Assembly: GCA_950295325.1 (NCBI GenBank)
Contig: OX485809.1
Coordinates: forward strand, 4,528,001 to 4,592,000
Direction: 5' to 3'
Origin: Polytrichum commune
Lineage: Eukaryota; Streptophyta; Polytrichopsida; Polytrichales; Polytrichaceae
Length of the DNA stretch: 64,000 nucleotides
Shown here: one piece after another, positions 48,968 through 62,777 of the stretch
Position numbering within the stretch: position 1 is the first letter of the stretch
Layout of the letters: each line of letters begins with the position of its first letter
Notes under the pieces: model-generated
Database searches by the model: none
What the model was told of the DNA's origin: nothing
The model's input: the letters and a program-made list of their open reading frames with translations, nothing else
Translations under genes and position numbers: made by a program

Positions 48968-51900
48968 ATGAGCGGCCATGACGCCAAGTATTTCACCACC
49001 ACGAAGAAGGGGGAGATTCACGAGCTCAAGGAGGAGCTCAATTCGCAGTACAAGGTATTTGACCTCTTCCATTCGTATTCTCCATCTTGGGAACCCTAGA
49101 GGTCGTGTGATGTCGTGTAGTTATGTGGATACTGTGCATTCCTCGCCTCAGGTTTCTGTGTTTCACTAGCGGCCGGGATGCGATTGGGATGACCTCGGTT
49201 TTTTATTTTTTTATTTTTATCGGAACAAGCGAAGGAAATGAATGTTTTTGGTGTTCCGGTGCTGCGGATGTGGCCGGAAGAGAGTGCAATGCGTGACTGG
49301 ATTACAGGAAGCATTGGGAGCTCACGGTAGTTTTTTTCGATCCGGATGGGACTGCCCTCTCAAGAAACTTGGCAGGAGAAGTCTTATGTGAAGATGAGAG
49401 CCATCATTCTTTTCCTCTGGGTTTGAAACCCTAGAGGTTGTGTCGTGTAGTTCTGTGGATACTGTGCATTCCGCGCCTCAGGTTTCTGCGTTTAAATGGA
49501 GGTCGGGGAGCGAATCAGATGACTGGGGGCTATTAACTTATTGGAACTATTGAAAGAGATAGGTGTATTGGGGGTCACAGTGTCGCGGATGTGGCCAAAG
49601 GAGTCGGTGCAATGAGTGACTGGTTTTCAGGAAGCTTAGGGAGCTGATGGTAGGTCATTGGATCCGGATGGAAGCCAGGAGACGACGTTAAGGAAAACCT
49701 CGGCCCTCTCAAGAAACTACGAAGTATCACTTTTTATGTGAAGTTGGGAGTCAGTGAATGACTTCTCCGGGCTTGAAACCCTAGAGGTTGTGACATGTAG
49801 TTCTCTGGATACTGTGTCTTTCGCGCCTCAGCGGATGCGAATGGGACTACTTTGGTTTATTATTGGAACAAGCGAAGGAAATGGATGTATTGGTATTACG
49901 GTACTGCGGATATAGGCGAAGGAGAGGGTGCACTAAGTGACTGGATTTGAGGAAGCTTAGGGAGACGATGATACGTTTTTGGATCTGGATGGAACCCGGG
50001 AGACGACGTTGATGGAAACGTCGGCTTTCACAAGAAATTTGGAAAGAGCATTCTCATGTGAAGATGAGCGTCGTCAATGTTACTCTGTTGGCATTGTGGT
50101 CTGATAGCTCTCTCCCACTGAGATTGATTCAAAATGGATTGGAACAGAAGAATGCCTGCGCTGATCTTTTCTTTACTATGGTCTCGCAGCAGAGTGGTGT
50201 TTCCAACATGGGAGATGATTTAACGACCGTGATCTGTTTAGGGCTAAAGAGTCAAAAATACCAAAGAGCTTCCTGCTGTACGAGTCTTCAGAATATCTGA
50301 AAGTCTCCTTAACCCTAGGGTGCTATCTACGCTCGGTTTGACCTTTCCATATATCTCTTGAATTCTTACAACTAAAATCTTCGTAGAATGGTTATGAGAA
50401 CCCTATTCTGAACGAGTTAATCCCGTTCATGTCCATCAAAGGAAGGTCAGAATCTCTACTTCTGTCCGGATTTTTGAACCATTCGTATAGGAAAGCCCTA
50501 AATTGAGATTCACTTGCCGGACATTTCAGTCCCTGAGAGCTCCTTCCTGTTCACATATTCATATGTATTCTGTTGTGCACTTAAATTAACCAGCTTGTGT
50601 CAGTAGTAACGACTGAATTTTAAACCAAAGAATTGAAACGCAGCAGCTTCGAGATGACTCCTGGAATAGTCTGACTTCCTTCAGTTAGTGATGTTTGTGC
50701 TCACGCAATCAATATGCACCTCTTGACCTCTCAGACTGACCGTCCTGTAGGTTGGAGAATCCTCAAACTTTTCTTCATTTCTTTGAAGTTCCAGACAATT
50801 GGCTGGTGGGAACTGAATTTGCGTCTTTGTCAAGTTTGTCTATGTATGTGTGTATATGATAACAGTGTATGAACAAATATGTGTGGTGGTGCACATGCAG
50901 GACAAGAAGAAAGATGCAGTGAAGAAGGTCATTGCAGCTATGACTGTTGGCAAGGATGTGTCTATGCTGTTTACAGATGTGGTCAACTGCATGCAAACAG
51001 AAAATTTGGAGCTCAAAAAGCTGGTGTATCTGTATCTCATCAACTATGCAAAGAGCCATCCAGACCTTGCCATCCTTGCTGTGAATACCTTCGTGAAGGT
51101 CTGCATTAGTTTCCTGGCAGAGAATTTGACACATACTTACACAGCAGAATCCTACTTTGAATCTGGCTAATAATGTGTTCCGGCACATCATCAGAATTTG
51201 CCTCCAGGTGTATTCTAATGGAGCCAAATGAAGAATCTGGCAATAGAAGTGAAACTAACAACAGCATTGATCAGGCTCTCAATTATTGATTTGTGTCATT
51301 TCAGGATTCACAAGATCCAAACCCTTTAATCCGAGCTTTGGCTGTCAGAACTATGGGGTGTATTAGAGTGGACAAGATTACAGAGTATCTGTGTGATCCA
51401 CTTCAAAAGTGCTTGAAGGTGAGACTTCTCTGCTAGTTGCGGGTCTTCTCGCAAAGACCTACTTCTTTATGCACGGAACTTCTAGTGATCATTTTGAATG
51501 CCAAAAGAAATAGAGTAGTGGCAACGACCTTCTGGGATGAACCATTGCTGCTCAACATGATCATACTCTGCAGCATATTGTCTAAGCCTGTAGAGATAGT
51601 TGATGCCATCTTATCTTGCAGAGATTATGAATGCTATGAATCTGATAGAAGCATACAGCAAGTATTTTATTAAATGCTATATTTGTAATCAGCATATGCT
51701 GTCTGTACTGTCTTTTAGGGGATTGAGATAGGTTAGGGTTTTTATTTTCGGAACATGTGATTAGTCCTCTTCTGATGGATTTGATTGATCTTGGTATATA
51801 TAGGATGATGATCCTTATGTTCGCAAAACTGCTGCTATTTGTGTCGCCAAGTTGCATGACATCAACTCAGAGTTGGTAGAAGACAGAGGATTTCTGGACT

Positions 51901-54900
51901 CTCTCAAGGAAATGATCTCCGATAGTAATCCCATGGTTGTTGCCAATGCTGTGGCTGCACTGGCTGAGATCCAAGAGGGTAGCAGCAAGAATGTGTTTGA
52001 GATCACAAACCACACTCTTTTCAAGCTTTTGGCTGCTCTCAATGAGTGTACAGAGTAAGTTTTGTCATCCTGACTTATTTGTTGTGTTTTAATAGAGAAT
52101 CTAAAGATATTTGAGGGTGTGAATGGCATGATCTCACTCTTGCAGAGAATCCATTCACATTTTTATATATCAGAGACATGAGATGTTCCATTGCATGTTA
52201 TTTCAACTAATGTTTTCTATTACTGGCAGGTGGGGTCAGGTGTTCATATTAGATGCCCTGTCTAAATACAAGGCAAAGGATGTTCGAGATGCTGAGAATA
52301 TTGTGGAGCGTATCACTCCTCGTTTGCAACATGCCAATTGTGCTGTAGTTTTGACAGCAGTGAAGGTATTGAGGAATGCACCCATGCTGTAATGGTTGAG
52401 TCTTTTTATGCTGCCATTTATTTGATACTATGGGGTCATACATACTAAACAAAGCTATTGTGCATCAGTAATGGATGATGCTTTGGGAAATCATCAGATG
52501 ATGTAGTAGGCTTTGTTCTCTTTGGAAGTGGAGTGTTGTGCTTGCACACTTATACATATCCAACCAAAGGGTGTTTCCTATGGCCATGAGTACTGACTTG
52601 GGCTTTCTGACTGTAGGTGATTTTGCTACAAATGGAGTTGATTACCAGCACAGATGTTGTCCGAAACCTATGCAAAAAGATGGCACCCCCTTTGGTCACT
52701 CTTTTGTCAGCAGAACCTGAGATCCAGTATGTGGCGCTCCGCAATATTAATCTCATTGTGCAGCGGCGGCCAGGCATTCTTGCTCATGAAATTAAGGTGC
52801 ATTGGAAGAATGCTGTGATAATTTCTCTTATATCCAAAATAGATTTAATGGATGTAGTTTATGGTCGAAAGGTCCTGATGGAAATACATTTTCTACTCTG
52901 CTGTGTATTCCATAGTTTTCCAATATTGTGCACATTAAACATTTTCCCTATGTCCTTTCCTATGTTACTATATACAATCTGTATTTAGAAAATTTTTCAC
53001 TGCATGTTGACTTAGAGAAAGTAAGTTTACAAGAAAACACAATCACATGTAAATAGATCAGAATCTCCTATTTTATCAAAGTAAATTGCCTTTATAGCAT
53101 GTATTGCTCTGTACAATAGCTAGTAAGTTACATTTTCAAATGCTAACTTGTTTGTGACATCTGAAAGCAGCCAGTGTATACAGAAACTACACCAAAGTAT
53201 GTTGAAGTCCAAGAAGTATTGCTGGGACTTGAGTATTTTGGAAGAGTCGAATTCTAAAACTTTGAAGCAGAAAAGAGGAGTTGAAATTGGCTATATGGGA
53301 AAAATATTAGCTAGAATTTTGACGGGGTCTGTACTAAGGTTTTGACATATTCTGTCCTCTACTTCCTGCTTTGGCTAAGGTTACACTCTGACAGCTGAGT
53401 CAAGTGTAATTCATGAATGCAGGTGTTCTTCTGCAAGTACAATGATCCAATCTATGTGAAGATGGAGAAGCTGGAAATCATGATTAAGCTTGCATCAGAT
53501 CGGAATATTGACCAGGTCAAATTCTACTCCTGTTCTGTCCCGTCCAGTCTACTTCACATGCTTGAGGTTTAGAAAGTTGTAGCTACATGCTGAACCGTTT
53601 GTACTGAAGTGTATATAAGAAAGCATTTAACTTAATTCAAGATAATCTGAGAGTTTGTTTTTGTTAGGGGTTTCTGCTCAATGTTAAAGTACATGATCAT
53701 AATCCTACTTTTTGCATTGAATTATGACAATCAGTGAACCATGGGAACCTCATAGTTTATATATCTCTTTCTGCTTTGACATTCTACTTGTCTGTGTATG
53801 TTTAGGTCCTTCTGGAGTTTAAGGAGTATGCGACAGAAGTTGATGTAGATTTTGTGCGAAAAGCAGTAAGAGCTATTGGACGCTGTGCCATCAAGCTGGA
53901 GAGAGCAGCTGAACGCTGTATCAATGTGCTTCTGGATCTTATCAAGATCAAGGTTAACTATGTTGTACAAGAGGCGATTATAGTAATAAAAGATATCTTT
54001 CGAAGATATCCTAACATGTAAGAATAATTATAGTTTGACACCAGGCTAGAATTGCTGTCAACTGTTTAAATTCTGTTATCTTTTGCTGCAAACATGTTAA
54101 AGTGAACTGTAGCTGACTTAAGTAATTTATGCCAGCATTTAATTTGTTGAATCATGATTAAGGGAGATCAGTTAAATGATGAATTGGATTTTGTGAGCAG
54201 GTATGAATCAATTATTGCAACACTTTGTGAAAGTCTGGACACCCTTGACGAGCCAGAAGCAAAGGTACAATACCAAATTCCTCATATCCTGCATTCGCAT
54301 CCATTTTGGCTTGAATGTTGGATTATGAAATGTGTGTTCCTTTTTGCTATGGTGCTGTCTGCCACCTCTTGTTAGGTTCTACTATTAAAGGTCCAGAGAT
54401 AGCAATGTTGTCTTGCTATTCTTTCTTCCACAAACTTAAGAAAGCCTGTAGGGAATTATCTCAAAGTTAGTGTGTCTGCCATATCTTGATGCAGTTTCTA
54501 CACTAAGAGGTCTTATGATATTATGTCCTTGTTGCCTGCATCTGCTGGGCATCTCTTGAAAGGGGTTGGAGATAATATGCTGCTGGCTTCCATGCTCTGC
54601 TAATATTTATGAGTTTAGATTATGCCCTGTGAGGGATTCTGACAAATGTTACAGTATATCTCAAATACAAAGAGAATGTTGTGCTGCATTTGTGAAATTA
54701 CTCAAATGGGAATTTTTATGCAGGCTTCGATGATATGGATTATTGGTGAATATGCTGAGCGCATTGACAATGCAGATGAGTTATTAGAGAGTTTCTTAGA
54801 AACATTTCCAGAAGAGCCAGCTCAAGTGCAATTGCAGCTTCTCACAGCTGCTGTGAAGTTGTTCTTGAAAAAACCGACTGAGGGTCCTCAACAGATGATT

Positions 54901-57887
54901 CAGGTAATGTGCATTTTTACGCTAATGGTCAAGTTGGAGCTTCCTTGTACTCTACTTAAGGTTGACAGGTCCATTTATCTGAATGCTGATTCTACATCTT
55001 CAGTGCCCTTTTGGTCCTCTTTTGATGTTGGATATGCACTAACTGTAGGCTATAAATAAATTCTTATGCGCTCCTTTCTGTTGCTTAAGAGTTTGGTGGA
55101 GTCTAATTTGCTCACTGGTGTTTTTACTCAATTGTGGAGTGCAGGTGGTGTTGAACAATGCAACACAAGAGACTGACAATCCTGATTTGCGAGATAGGGC
55201 ATATGTGTATTGGCGGCTCCTTTCAACTGATCCTGAGGTATGCTTTCTCAAAGTGCTGTCATGTTGTCCGTGATTAGGAGCCTGTATGTCTGCTTTGAAA
55301 ACCTATGCTGATTACAGAGTAGCTATTTAGATATCTGAGGTACAATAGGATTCCACTGTCGAATGTATTACAAGGTAGGTTCTCAACTCATTCATAAGCT
55401 GGGTATTATGTTCCTACTTGTGTTTAGTTTGCAGAAAAGACCATCTTTGTTAAAGTATTTTAGAATTATAATAAATATCATAAAAGTATAGTGGAAATTT
55501 GCTGACAAGTTATCACAAGCCTCCCAAATATGTTTGTTTATTTGATATCACTGGACATAGTTATCAATTTGGTAGCATAGTTGGCTGATGATTATCCTGA
55601 CATTGCAGATTGTGTGAGTTGATTTTTGTGTAGCCAAGTCAGATATCACACAGTATTGTATATGATGTTGAAATGTCAACCATTTTTAATAAAAGTTGTT
55701 CGGATCTTGGGGCTTCCGGATGTCATGTTCTTTTAAAACTGTACTTTGGTGGTAGTTTGTAATACACTACTGTTTATGCAGGCTGCAAAGGATGTTGTTT
55801 TAGCTGAGAAGCCTACAATCAATGATGACTCCAACAATCTGGACCCAACTCTTCTTGATGAGCTGTTGGCGAATATTGCAACCCTTGCATCTGTCTACCA
55901 TAAACGAGCTGATGCATTTGTTACTCGCGCTCGAGCAGCTCCTCAACGAGATGACGATGACGAGTACATTGAGGGTCAGGATTCTGGATCTGGTAATTCT
56001 TCAGCACCAGTTCCTGAAATGGCCCCAGAAGGTCCATCTGCCCCATCTACATCTGCAGGTCCACCTCCAGCTGCTCCAAAGGGGCCGGTCCCATCAGCGG
56101 CAGCTGCAGCAGCAGCTCCAGCTCCAGCTGCGGACTTGTTAGGAGACTTGATGGGATTTGAATCAGCACTTGTCCCAGTTGGACCAGCGACTTCTCCAGT
56201 GACTTCTGAGTAAGCAGCACAAAAGCTTGCCAAGGATGCTCATTGTCATTCTTTTGTTTGTGTCTATATTTATCTTTGTAAGCTGGTTCTTTCACTATGC
56301 TTGTAAGAGTGCACTTTGTTTTTGTTTTGTGTCATGAAGTCACCCATGTAATCTTTTTAGGCAATCATAGTAGTAGCTTACTCTTGTATGCCCATAAGCA
56401 CAATACTCCACATCCGGTGAGTCAAATAGTCCGATTCAGTGACTGTCAGTCCAATTCCTGGCAGTTTCTAAATGTAACACTACTTTTATCTGGTTGTAGG
56501 CCTGCGCTCCCTGTACTTCTTCCAGCAACATCCGGCCAGGGTCTTCAGATTTCTGGACAGTTGATTCGACGAGACGGAAAAGTGTATTACAGTCTCAAAT
56601 TTGAGAACCTTTCTCAAGTTCCTTTGGACGGATTCATGATTCAATTTAACAAGAATACCTTTGGTCTTGCTGCAGGAGGAGCTCTTCAGGTCACCACATT
56701 ATACTTCTGTATTGTCTGAAATGCACCAATTGTTGACAAAGTTCTGTGTGCTTCAGCCTTGTTATAACTTAACCACTTCTGTTTTCTGTTGTAATGAGAG
56801 GTTAACACAAGCATACAGTGGCACATTTTGTCTTTGGAACACTTTCAAGTAAAAGTTCAATAGAACTAGATTTGATGCTCAGTGACTCCTAATTGTAGAC
56901 TTCAGTCCTGCAGTAAGTGTCACTAGATGTTTGTCACTTAATTTGAGTTGTTGTCCAGCTCAGAACTTGTTCTGTTTATCTGACTATATAGCTGTGTTTC
57001 GTGCATTTTAAGGTTGTGAAACAAAGGTTGGTTGTTTGCGATGCAGGTGCCTGTTCTGCAACCTGGAAGTTCAACAAGCACGCTGCTACCTATGATCCTC
57101 TTTCAGAATGTATCCGAGGGTCCTCCAAACTCAGTGCTTCAAGTAGCTGTGAAAAACAACCAACAACCTGTTTGGTACTTCACGGATAAAATTCCGTTGC
57201 AGGCACTTTTTGTTGAGGATGGCCGCATGGAACGTGGAGCTTTCCTTGAGGTGATTCCAGTGCATATCCTTTTTGTGGGAGTTGTCCAGATGTCTATTTG
57301 GGTTATCGTACAACATGAAGTTTATTGCACTGCAATTTCTTGTTCTATTTTCCTCCACAGTAAGGGAGTCCCTTATGTTGGTACTTGTCTTCTGTACCAG
57401 ACGTGGAAGGCTCTACCCGATTCTCATGAGGTTGCCAAGGAACTCCCAAATGCATTGATTACTAGTGTTGAGATCACGCTGGAGAAACTGGCTACTACAA
57501 ATCTTTTCTTTATTGCTAAGCGTGCACTGAAAGACACAAATCAAGAGGTACTATACTCAAATACCTCACTGCTTTTGTTAAAGTATCACTGATGTGTGAA
57601 TTTCCCTGAGGATCGAGGTTTTGACTTCAGTCTATTCACAATGATTTATTTTTGTGTATGCCCATGTTTGTTCATTCTTTGATTGGTTTTGCCTTTGTAG
57701 CACCTAAATTGGTTTTCACATCATTGCGCAGGTGCTCTATCTCTCTGGCAAAGTTCCTCCAAGCATTCCCTTCCTTGTCGAGCTCACTTGCAGGGTTGGG
57801 TATCCAAGTGTGAATTGTGCAGTGAAGACGCCGACCCCAGAAATGGCTCCTTTGTTTTTTGAGGCGATCGAGTCCCTCTTGAAGTAA
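48968..57887 (+). CDS. Beta-adaptin, large subunit of AP-1/AP-2
   Basis: Sixteen exons, 910 aa (Arabidopsis BETAB/BETAC-AD are about 894): 48968-49054, 50901-51098, 51305-51418, 51804-52054, 52230-52365, 52617-52796, 53423-53515, 53806-54017, 54201-54264, 54724-54903, 55145-55237, 55782-56209, 56500-56689, 57047-57250, 57401-57547 and 57732-57887. All junctions are GT-AG and in frame. Residues 1-590 are the HEAT/ARM trunk (start [17 protein letters not shown]), which binds the mu subunit and cargo. A hinge of about 593-678 has an acidic [11 protein letters not shown] and a Pro/Ala tract, then [10 protein letters not shown]. The ear at about 680-910 has the sandwich and platform subdomains ([22 protein letters not shown]). 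The protein acts on clathrin-coated vesicles at the trans-Golgi network and plasma membrane; plant beta subunits are thought to serve AP-1 and AP-2 alike. No lesion seen. Confidence 0.97.
49091..50075 (+). repeat. Threefold ~340 bp tandem repeat in adaptin intron 1
   Basis: Units start at 49091, 49435 and 49775, each with 'ccctagaggtygtg'. They share 'gtggatactgtg', 'cgcctcag', 'ggaacaagcgaaggaaatg', 'gtgactgga', 'ctcaagaaact' and 'atgtgaagatgag'. Spacing is 344 and 340 bp; the last unit is shorter (~300 bp). It occupies the first half of the 1846 bp intron. Confidence 0.8.
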
Positions 57888-58690
57888 ATTACTTCGTTTA
57901 GTTGGTCTATATAATGTATCCTAACAAGTTCTGATAGCATTATTGGTAGTAGGTCTTGTCCTGTCTGCAGTGGGGTTCATAGGTCTTCAGTTCAGGATAG
58001 CGAATCGAATTGTCTTTTGCTGCTGCATCTGGGAGGGGAGAGCATTCCACTAGTACTTTTTCTGGCTTGATCAGGTTTCCAGGTCTCCCGATTTTGGGGC
58101 GTTTGCAGCCATCGGAAGTGAGGGAGAGAAAATTTAAAATCATTCTATTGCTTCAGGAAGCAAAATAGTGGCAAACTGTAAAATGATAGCTATATTCAGC
58201 CACTTGTCTTGGTGTCCTTTCTTCCTGGACTACACACTTGACCTCGTCATGTTTTACAATTTGTAACCCATTGGAGTAGTAACTCATTGATTTGCACAAA
58301 GATGTGTTTTTATTTTGACAGATTCACTGTGGCGGATAACTGGTTCGAATTGCTGTGCTGTGCTGTGTTGCCTTGTATTATTAATCCAATTTAGGATAAA
58401 GTGAGAAAGGAATACCCTGTCTCCTTCTCTTAGCTTTTCAAGACATATCTTCTCTGGATTGTGGAATGTTGGACAAGTTATACTGCAATACATGCTACCT
58501 TTGTTTTCCATTGTGGCATCACTTCAGATTCATATTGGGGTCCATATGCATTGTGGGAGTCTCATAAGTAATCACTTGCTTCTTATTTATTCATCCTGTA
58601 CACAAGAGTCCAGGGCCGTTCATCTCATCTCACGTTGGAGGTGCAACCCAATGATGTGATCTGTCTCCCATGTGCAGAAAGTCAATGCTA
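57888..58690 (+). other. 3' flank between adaptin and the minus-strand gene
   Basis: Holds the adaptin 3' UTR and probably the 3' end of the convergent minus-strand gene. No canonical AATAAA was identified. Confidence 0.35.
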
Positions 58691-58739
58691 ATCTGCATCC
58701 TTTCAAGTGCTAATTTTGTCGTGTTTTGCTTTGTGGAAT

Positions 58740-59943
58740 CAGTACTTCCCAAAGCTTGATTGGCATATATCCCAGATCTTGAAGCCCACGGTGACAACGT
58801 TGGCTTGGATTTGCACCCAGGATGAACTGTAGTTTCTGGTTGGCATAGATTTTGCCCACGACTGGAATCACCCAGACGATATATATGGGTGAAAAGTCGA
58901 AGCAAGCAGATCTTCAGGGCGTGCGACTTCCTCTTCACTGTGTGCCCTCCCTATTTCACTCCATCACATTGCCTCAAAATATCAGTTGTTAACAAACATG
59001 ATAGTCATGATTGACTTTGAGGACATTGTGCACATTCGATTGAGAAGTTCTGATGTCTTATTAATTACGTACACAGGGGATGGTCTCGAGTTTGAGCACT
59101 GTGTAGATGAACAATGGAATGCTGCCGAGAATGTAGATGGGCCATGGCTCAATGAGCACTTTTGTCCATATCCCCACAATGTTGGTCTGAAATCTGCTCA
59201 AATTCAACTCCTTGCTAATTTTCTATACCTACGCGCCGAAGAAACACATGTCAATCGCTCTGCATCAAATTCATGTAAAACAATTCATGTGTGACACGCC
59301 TGCATGAAGGTTGGATTGTTAGGGAAGAAGTTAAATTCCCCAGCAGCCCACAGGCTTCCTGGCAAGGTGCCTGATGCTATAGTTTGGGTCAAACTTTTTA
59401 GCATGCAGATCAAAGAGTAGTTATTAAGGTACAAATAGATCTACGGCATGGCACGGCCTCGTGCATGCAGATTGATAAATTGACTTGGGTCTAGTTGTTT
59501 AGCATGACATCAACGAGTATAAAAAACTGTAAGTTTCATACAAACAAATCTCAGACAACCATAGGCGTCATCATCAAGCATCCGGAAATTGGATTCTCCT
59601 TCCTGGTGCACTTCAAAGCTTGTTACCTCACACATGGCTGGCTGCAACGACAGACAAAATTAACCCTGCTGCACGAGGACTTGCGGAGAGACAACCGCAA
59701 GGATTATGTCACATACGTACTTACCTGCGCAATCTGGTAAATGGCGGTCATTGCGCGGATGTCAATAGTGTTGAAGTAGAGGCAATAAAACTCCACATCG
59801 GGACAGCAATAGCGCTGGATCACCTCCGCCTGACTCTTCAATGTTGGCTTGTCCGACAGTCCCAACACCACATCCTTCACATCCTCCCTTGGGGTTCTGC
59901 ATTTCCTTCCTTTCCCTTTAGCTACCTTCACCGAATCTTCTGT
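58740..59943 (-). CDS. Unidentified plant protein, exons only; possibly a pseudogene
   Basis: Exon A (59943-59725) reads VKDVVLGLSDKPTLKSQAEV, then IQRYCCPDVEFYC and IDIRAMTAIYQIAQ, ending at CAG|GTAAGT. Exon B (59222-59073, after TATAG, ending TGT|GTACGT) continues in phase with KISKELNLSRFQTNIVGIWT, KVLIEPWPIYILG and SIPLFIYTVLKLE. The third exon (about 58940-58750) reads EEVARPEDLLASTFHPYISS, then meets an in-frame TGA (58876-58874), after which the frame stays readable (VQIQANVVTVGFKIWDI). The 'SQAEVI.RY..PDVEF' and hydrophobic 'IEPWPIYIL' blocks suggest a small NTF2-like fold with a membrane-facing segment; this is a guess. The first exon was not found (60208 is a possible start, unproven). 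The TGA may be a true stop or a lesion. Confidence 0.5.
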
Positions 59944-62777
59944 CTATGTAGATCCCCATAAACTTCACTTACAATGAACGCAATTGATGCAGATCTGATT
60001 CTTCCACAGCCTAACAAATTCATGGACAAATAAGTAGACGATTGGCTCCTAAAACCCAAAACCCTGCCAGATTTTTGCAAGAACCCACTGAGATTTCCCA
60101 CAAATTCTGAGAAAACCTGGTGACGTGCAGAGCTAAGGAAAGCCGGTCTACAAGCATGGGTTTAGGGATGCTCCGTCTGTGGATCTCGTCGCTTTCATCC
60201 GATGACATTCAAATGTGAAATTCGGGGGACTGCAGGAATTGGACAGGCAATAGGTGTGGGGACCCAGCAAGCTGTAATTCGTGTGTTCCTTTTCTTCCTT
60301 TCTTTCCATTTTGGGCTCCGGCAGAATGCAATCAGGTAGACAACTCTTGTAATCGGTTACTTTTCTTATTAAATCAGCAAGATTCGAGTGGCCTGTGGTT
60401 TTGCAGCGGCTCCAAGAACGGGTACCAAAGAGACATGGGTTTCAAACAGATTAGAGCGCGCGCTCAAAGTATGATTATCCTTCCAGGCTTAATCAGTCAC
60501 CACAAAAATTGTGGGGACCTATATGAGCACGAGCATTGTGACTTTAGAATATTTAGAATAAGAGATTTGCATGAGCTTCAGAAATCATGACGAAAGTGGC
60601 TACAGACCTCGGTACGATGGATTTGCTAACCATCTTGTACTAATCGCGTGTTTCATGAAAAAGTACCCATTTAAGACATGGCTATCTCTGGGTAGTGCAT
60701 GGCTTCAAGTCATCCTGCAATTCCTGGCCGGCATTTGGTGCAGGTGGGGGGATTGGGTGGTTTGCTTTGTATTGTCAAATCCTATGCCGAAGGATAATGA
60801 GTTTGTGAGTTAAGTGGGCACTTTTTCCACATACCCTAGTTCTCTTGAGATAAGAAACATAGGGTTGGTGAAAGGTGATTAGCGATCCCAAATTGAGGCG
60901 TAGTTTAGGCATTTTTTCTCATGATTTTGGCGGTTGATATGAATATTTTTATTCATTTATTTTAAATATGAGAAATCTTATTTTCCTCAATTGAAAGTGA
61001 GGTATGTGGACCAAATTCGGATACTTTTTTTTTGAATGAAATGAACATCTTTTATTGAGTGAGGTGTGGTTAGATGTTTGGAGTTCGTATGAATATGTAA
61101 ATCACGGGTGAAAAAGTTTGGACTACGTACTCAGAAATTGTTAGCCATTCTACACTCAATAATCAACTTAGTTGGTGCGAAATCATTCAATTCGAAAGAG
61201 AATCTCCATTTTGACAATGGATTACATATTCATACGAACTGCAAACATTATGAGGAAAAATGACTATTCGTATGATTTAGATTTTCTTCTTGCACAAACT
61301 ATGCGCTTCACATCCTATGAGAAGTGGGTATAAAGCTAGAATTGTCTATTTAAGCCATGGTTACCTTATAGGTCCCCTTAATAGTATTGGATTAACTAAA
61401 TTAATAGTAATTTAAAAGAAAAAATTAGAGTTTTTCACACAATTTTTTGCTCAAAATATAGTGTCACATTTCAAAATTGTTGTTAGCTACTGGAGATTAT
61501 TTATTACATGTATTTGTAGTTTTTTTTATGAAAAATTATGAAGTAATATAGGCACTCCCACTTCAAAGCCACTTATTGATATTTATGTGCGTGTTTTTGT
61601 TTTCTTAAATTAATTATAATATAATATAAGATAATAATTTATTTAAATATAATTTAAGGAAAAAAGCATTATTCATTTGGTTTGGTATCCTTTTTTAACC
61701 ATGTTTGAATCAAAATTTTAGAAATGAAGAAAAAATTAAGAAAAAGTTAATATGATTTAATAAATTATAAAATTTAAATGTAACAACATTTAAAATACAA
61801 ATGAAATAAATACTAAAGTTTTAATTAAAAATTTAATACTAAGAAGAAATAAAAATGAAAAGTGTATAGACTACCATCATTTCACTTCATATTGAGTTGA
61901 TTTTTCTGTACGTTTTATTAGATTACAATGCTTATGTTTATAGAAAATAATTTTTTTTAATTTTTTTTAAAATAAAATGCATGGTTGAATATTATTGCAT
62001 GAAAAGTGATTTAATGAGCTTAATGTTGATAATCTAACTTGCCCATATGATAGTTTAAAAGTAAAACTAACATTGTTATATCTTAAATGTCAACATGATT
62101 TGAGAATGTCCTCAATGATGGAATATTTGTATCATTTACTGAAATTGATAGAATCTAGATAATTGTAGATAATAAGCCTCAAGTTCACTAAAGGTTGAAC
62201 ACTTAAAAACGTTGAGTTGAAACTCATAGTAAAGTCAATCCACATCATCTTTTGAAAACTATGTTGCCTAGGTTTTTGTCGTCTTAGTTTCATTCTTAGC
62301 CGCGAGTTTCTTGTTCAACTCACTGTGTTCCTTATTTCAAGTTGGTATGAAAGTTGTGTATCATTCTATTTGTTACGTCTCGTCAATATTTTTTGGTTCG
62401 TAGCGAGTTTCACGTTCAACTCAAGTCTATCTTCATTATCAATTGGCTAGTATGAAACTTGTTGTGTTTGATTGGTTTGTTTTTTTTACAATCTTTGGTT
62501 ATTCACGAGTCTAGTGTTGAACTCAAGCCCATCTTTTTCCAATTTGTATGATGAATCACAAGTTTTCATCTCAACTTAAGTCCATGTTTAATTTGAAATT
62601 TTCATGAAGATTGTTGCAGTTAGTCAATCTCACATTCATGAATGTTCTTTGGTGCAAATGCCAATGAGTGTATTTTTTTTCCTTGTTTTAGGAGCTAACA
62701 TGCATTTTAGAGCTTCAGGCTTATTGTTTATAATTTGGAGTCCAGGCTGAGACACTGCCTAGGTGCTTTGACTCAAG
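59944..62777. other. Intergenic DNA upstream of the SWEET gene
   Basis: Part of 59944-60300 may be the 5' end of the minus-strand gene. Beyond 60900 the sequence becomes very AT-rich (poly-T and poly-A runs at 61500-61990) with no frames. A 20 bp-arm inverted repeat lies at 61083-61103 and 61220-61239 (GTTCGTATGAATATGTA..). From 62280 several 'gttcaactca' motifs recur at about 62310, 62413 and 62527. Confidence 0.4.

Noticed and set aside
54541-54575. 'cttgaaaggggttggag' in adaptin intron 9, identical to part of the S1 SINE tail
   Set aside because: Only 17 bp match and no further similarity or duplication; probably chance.
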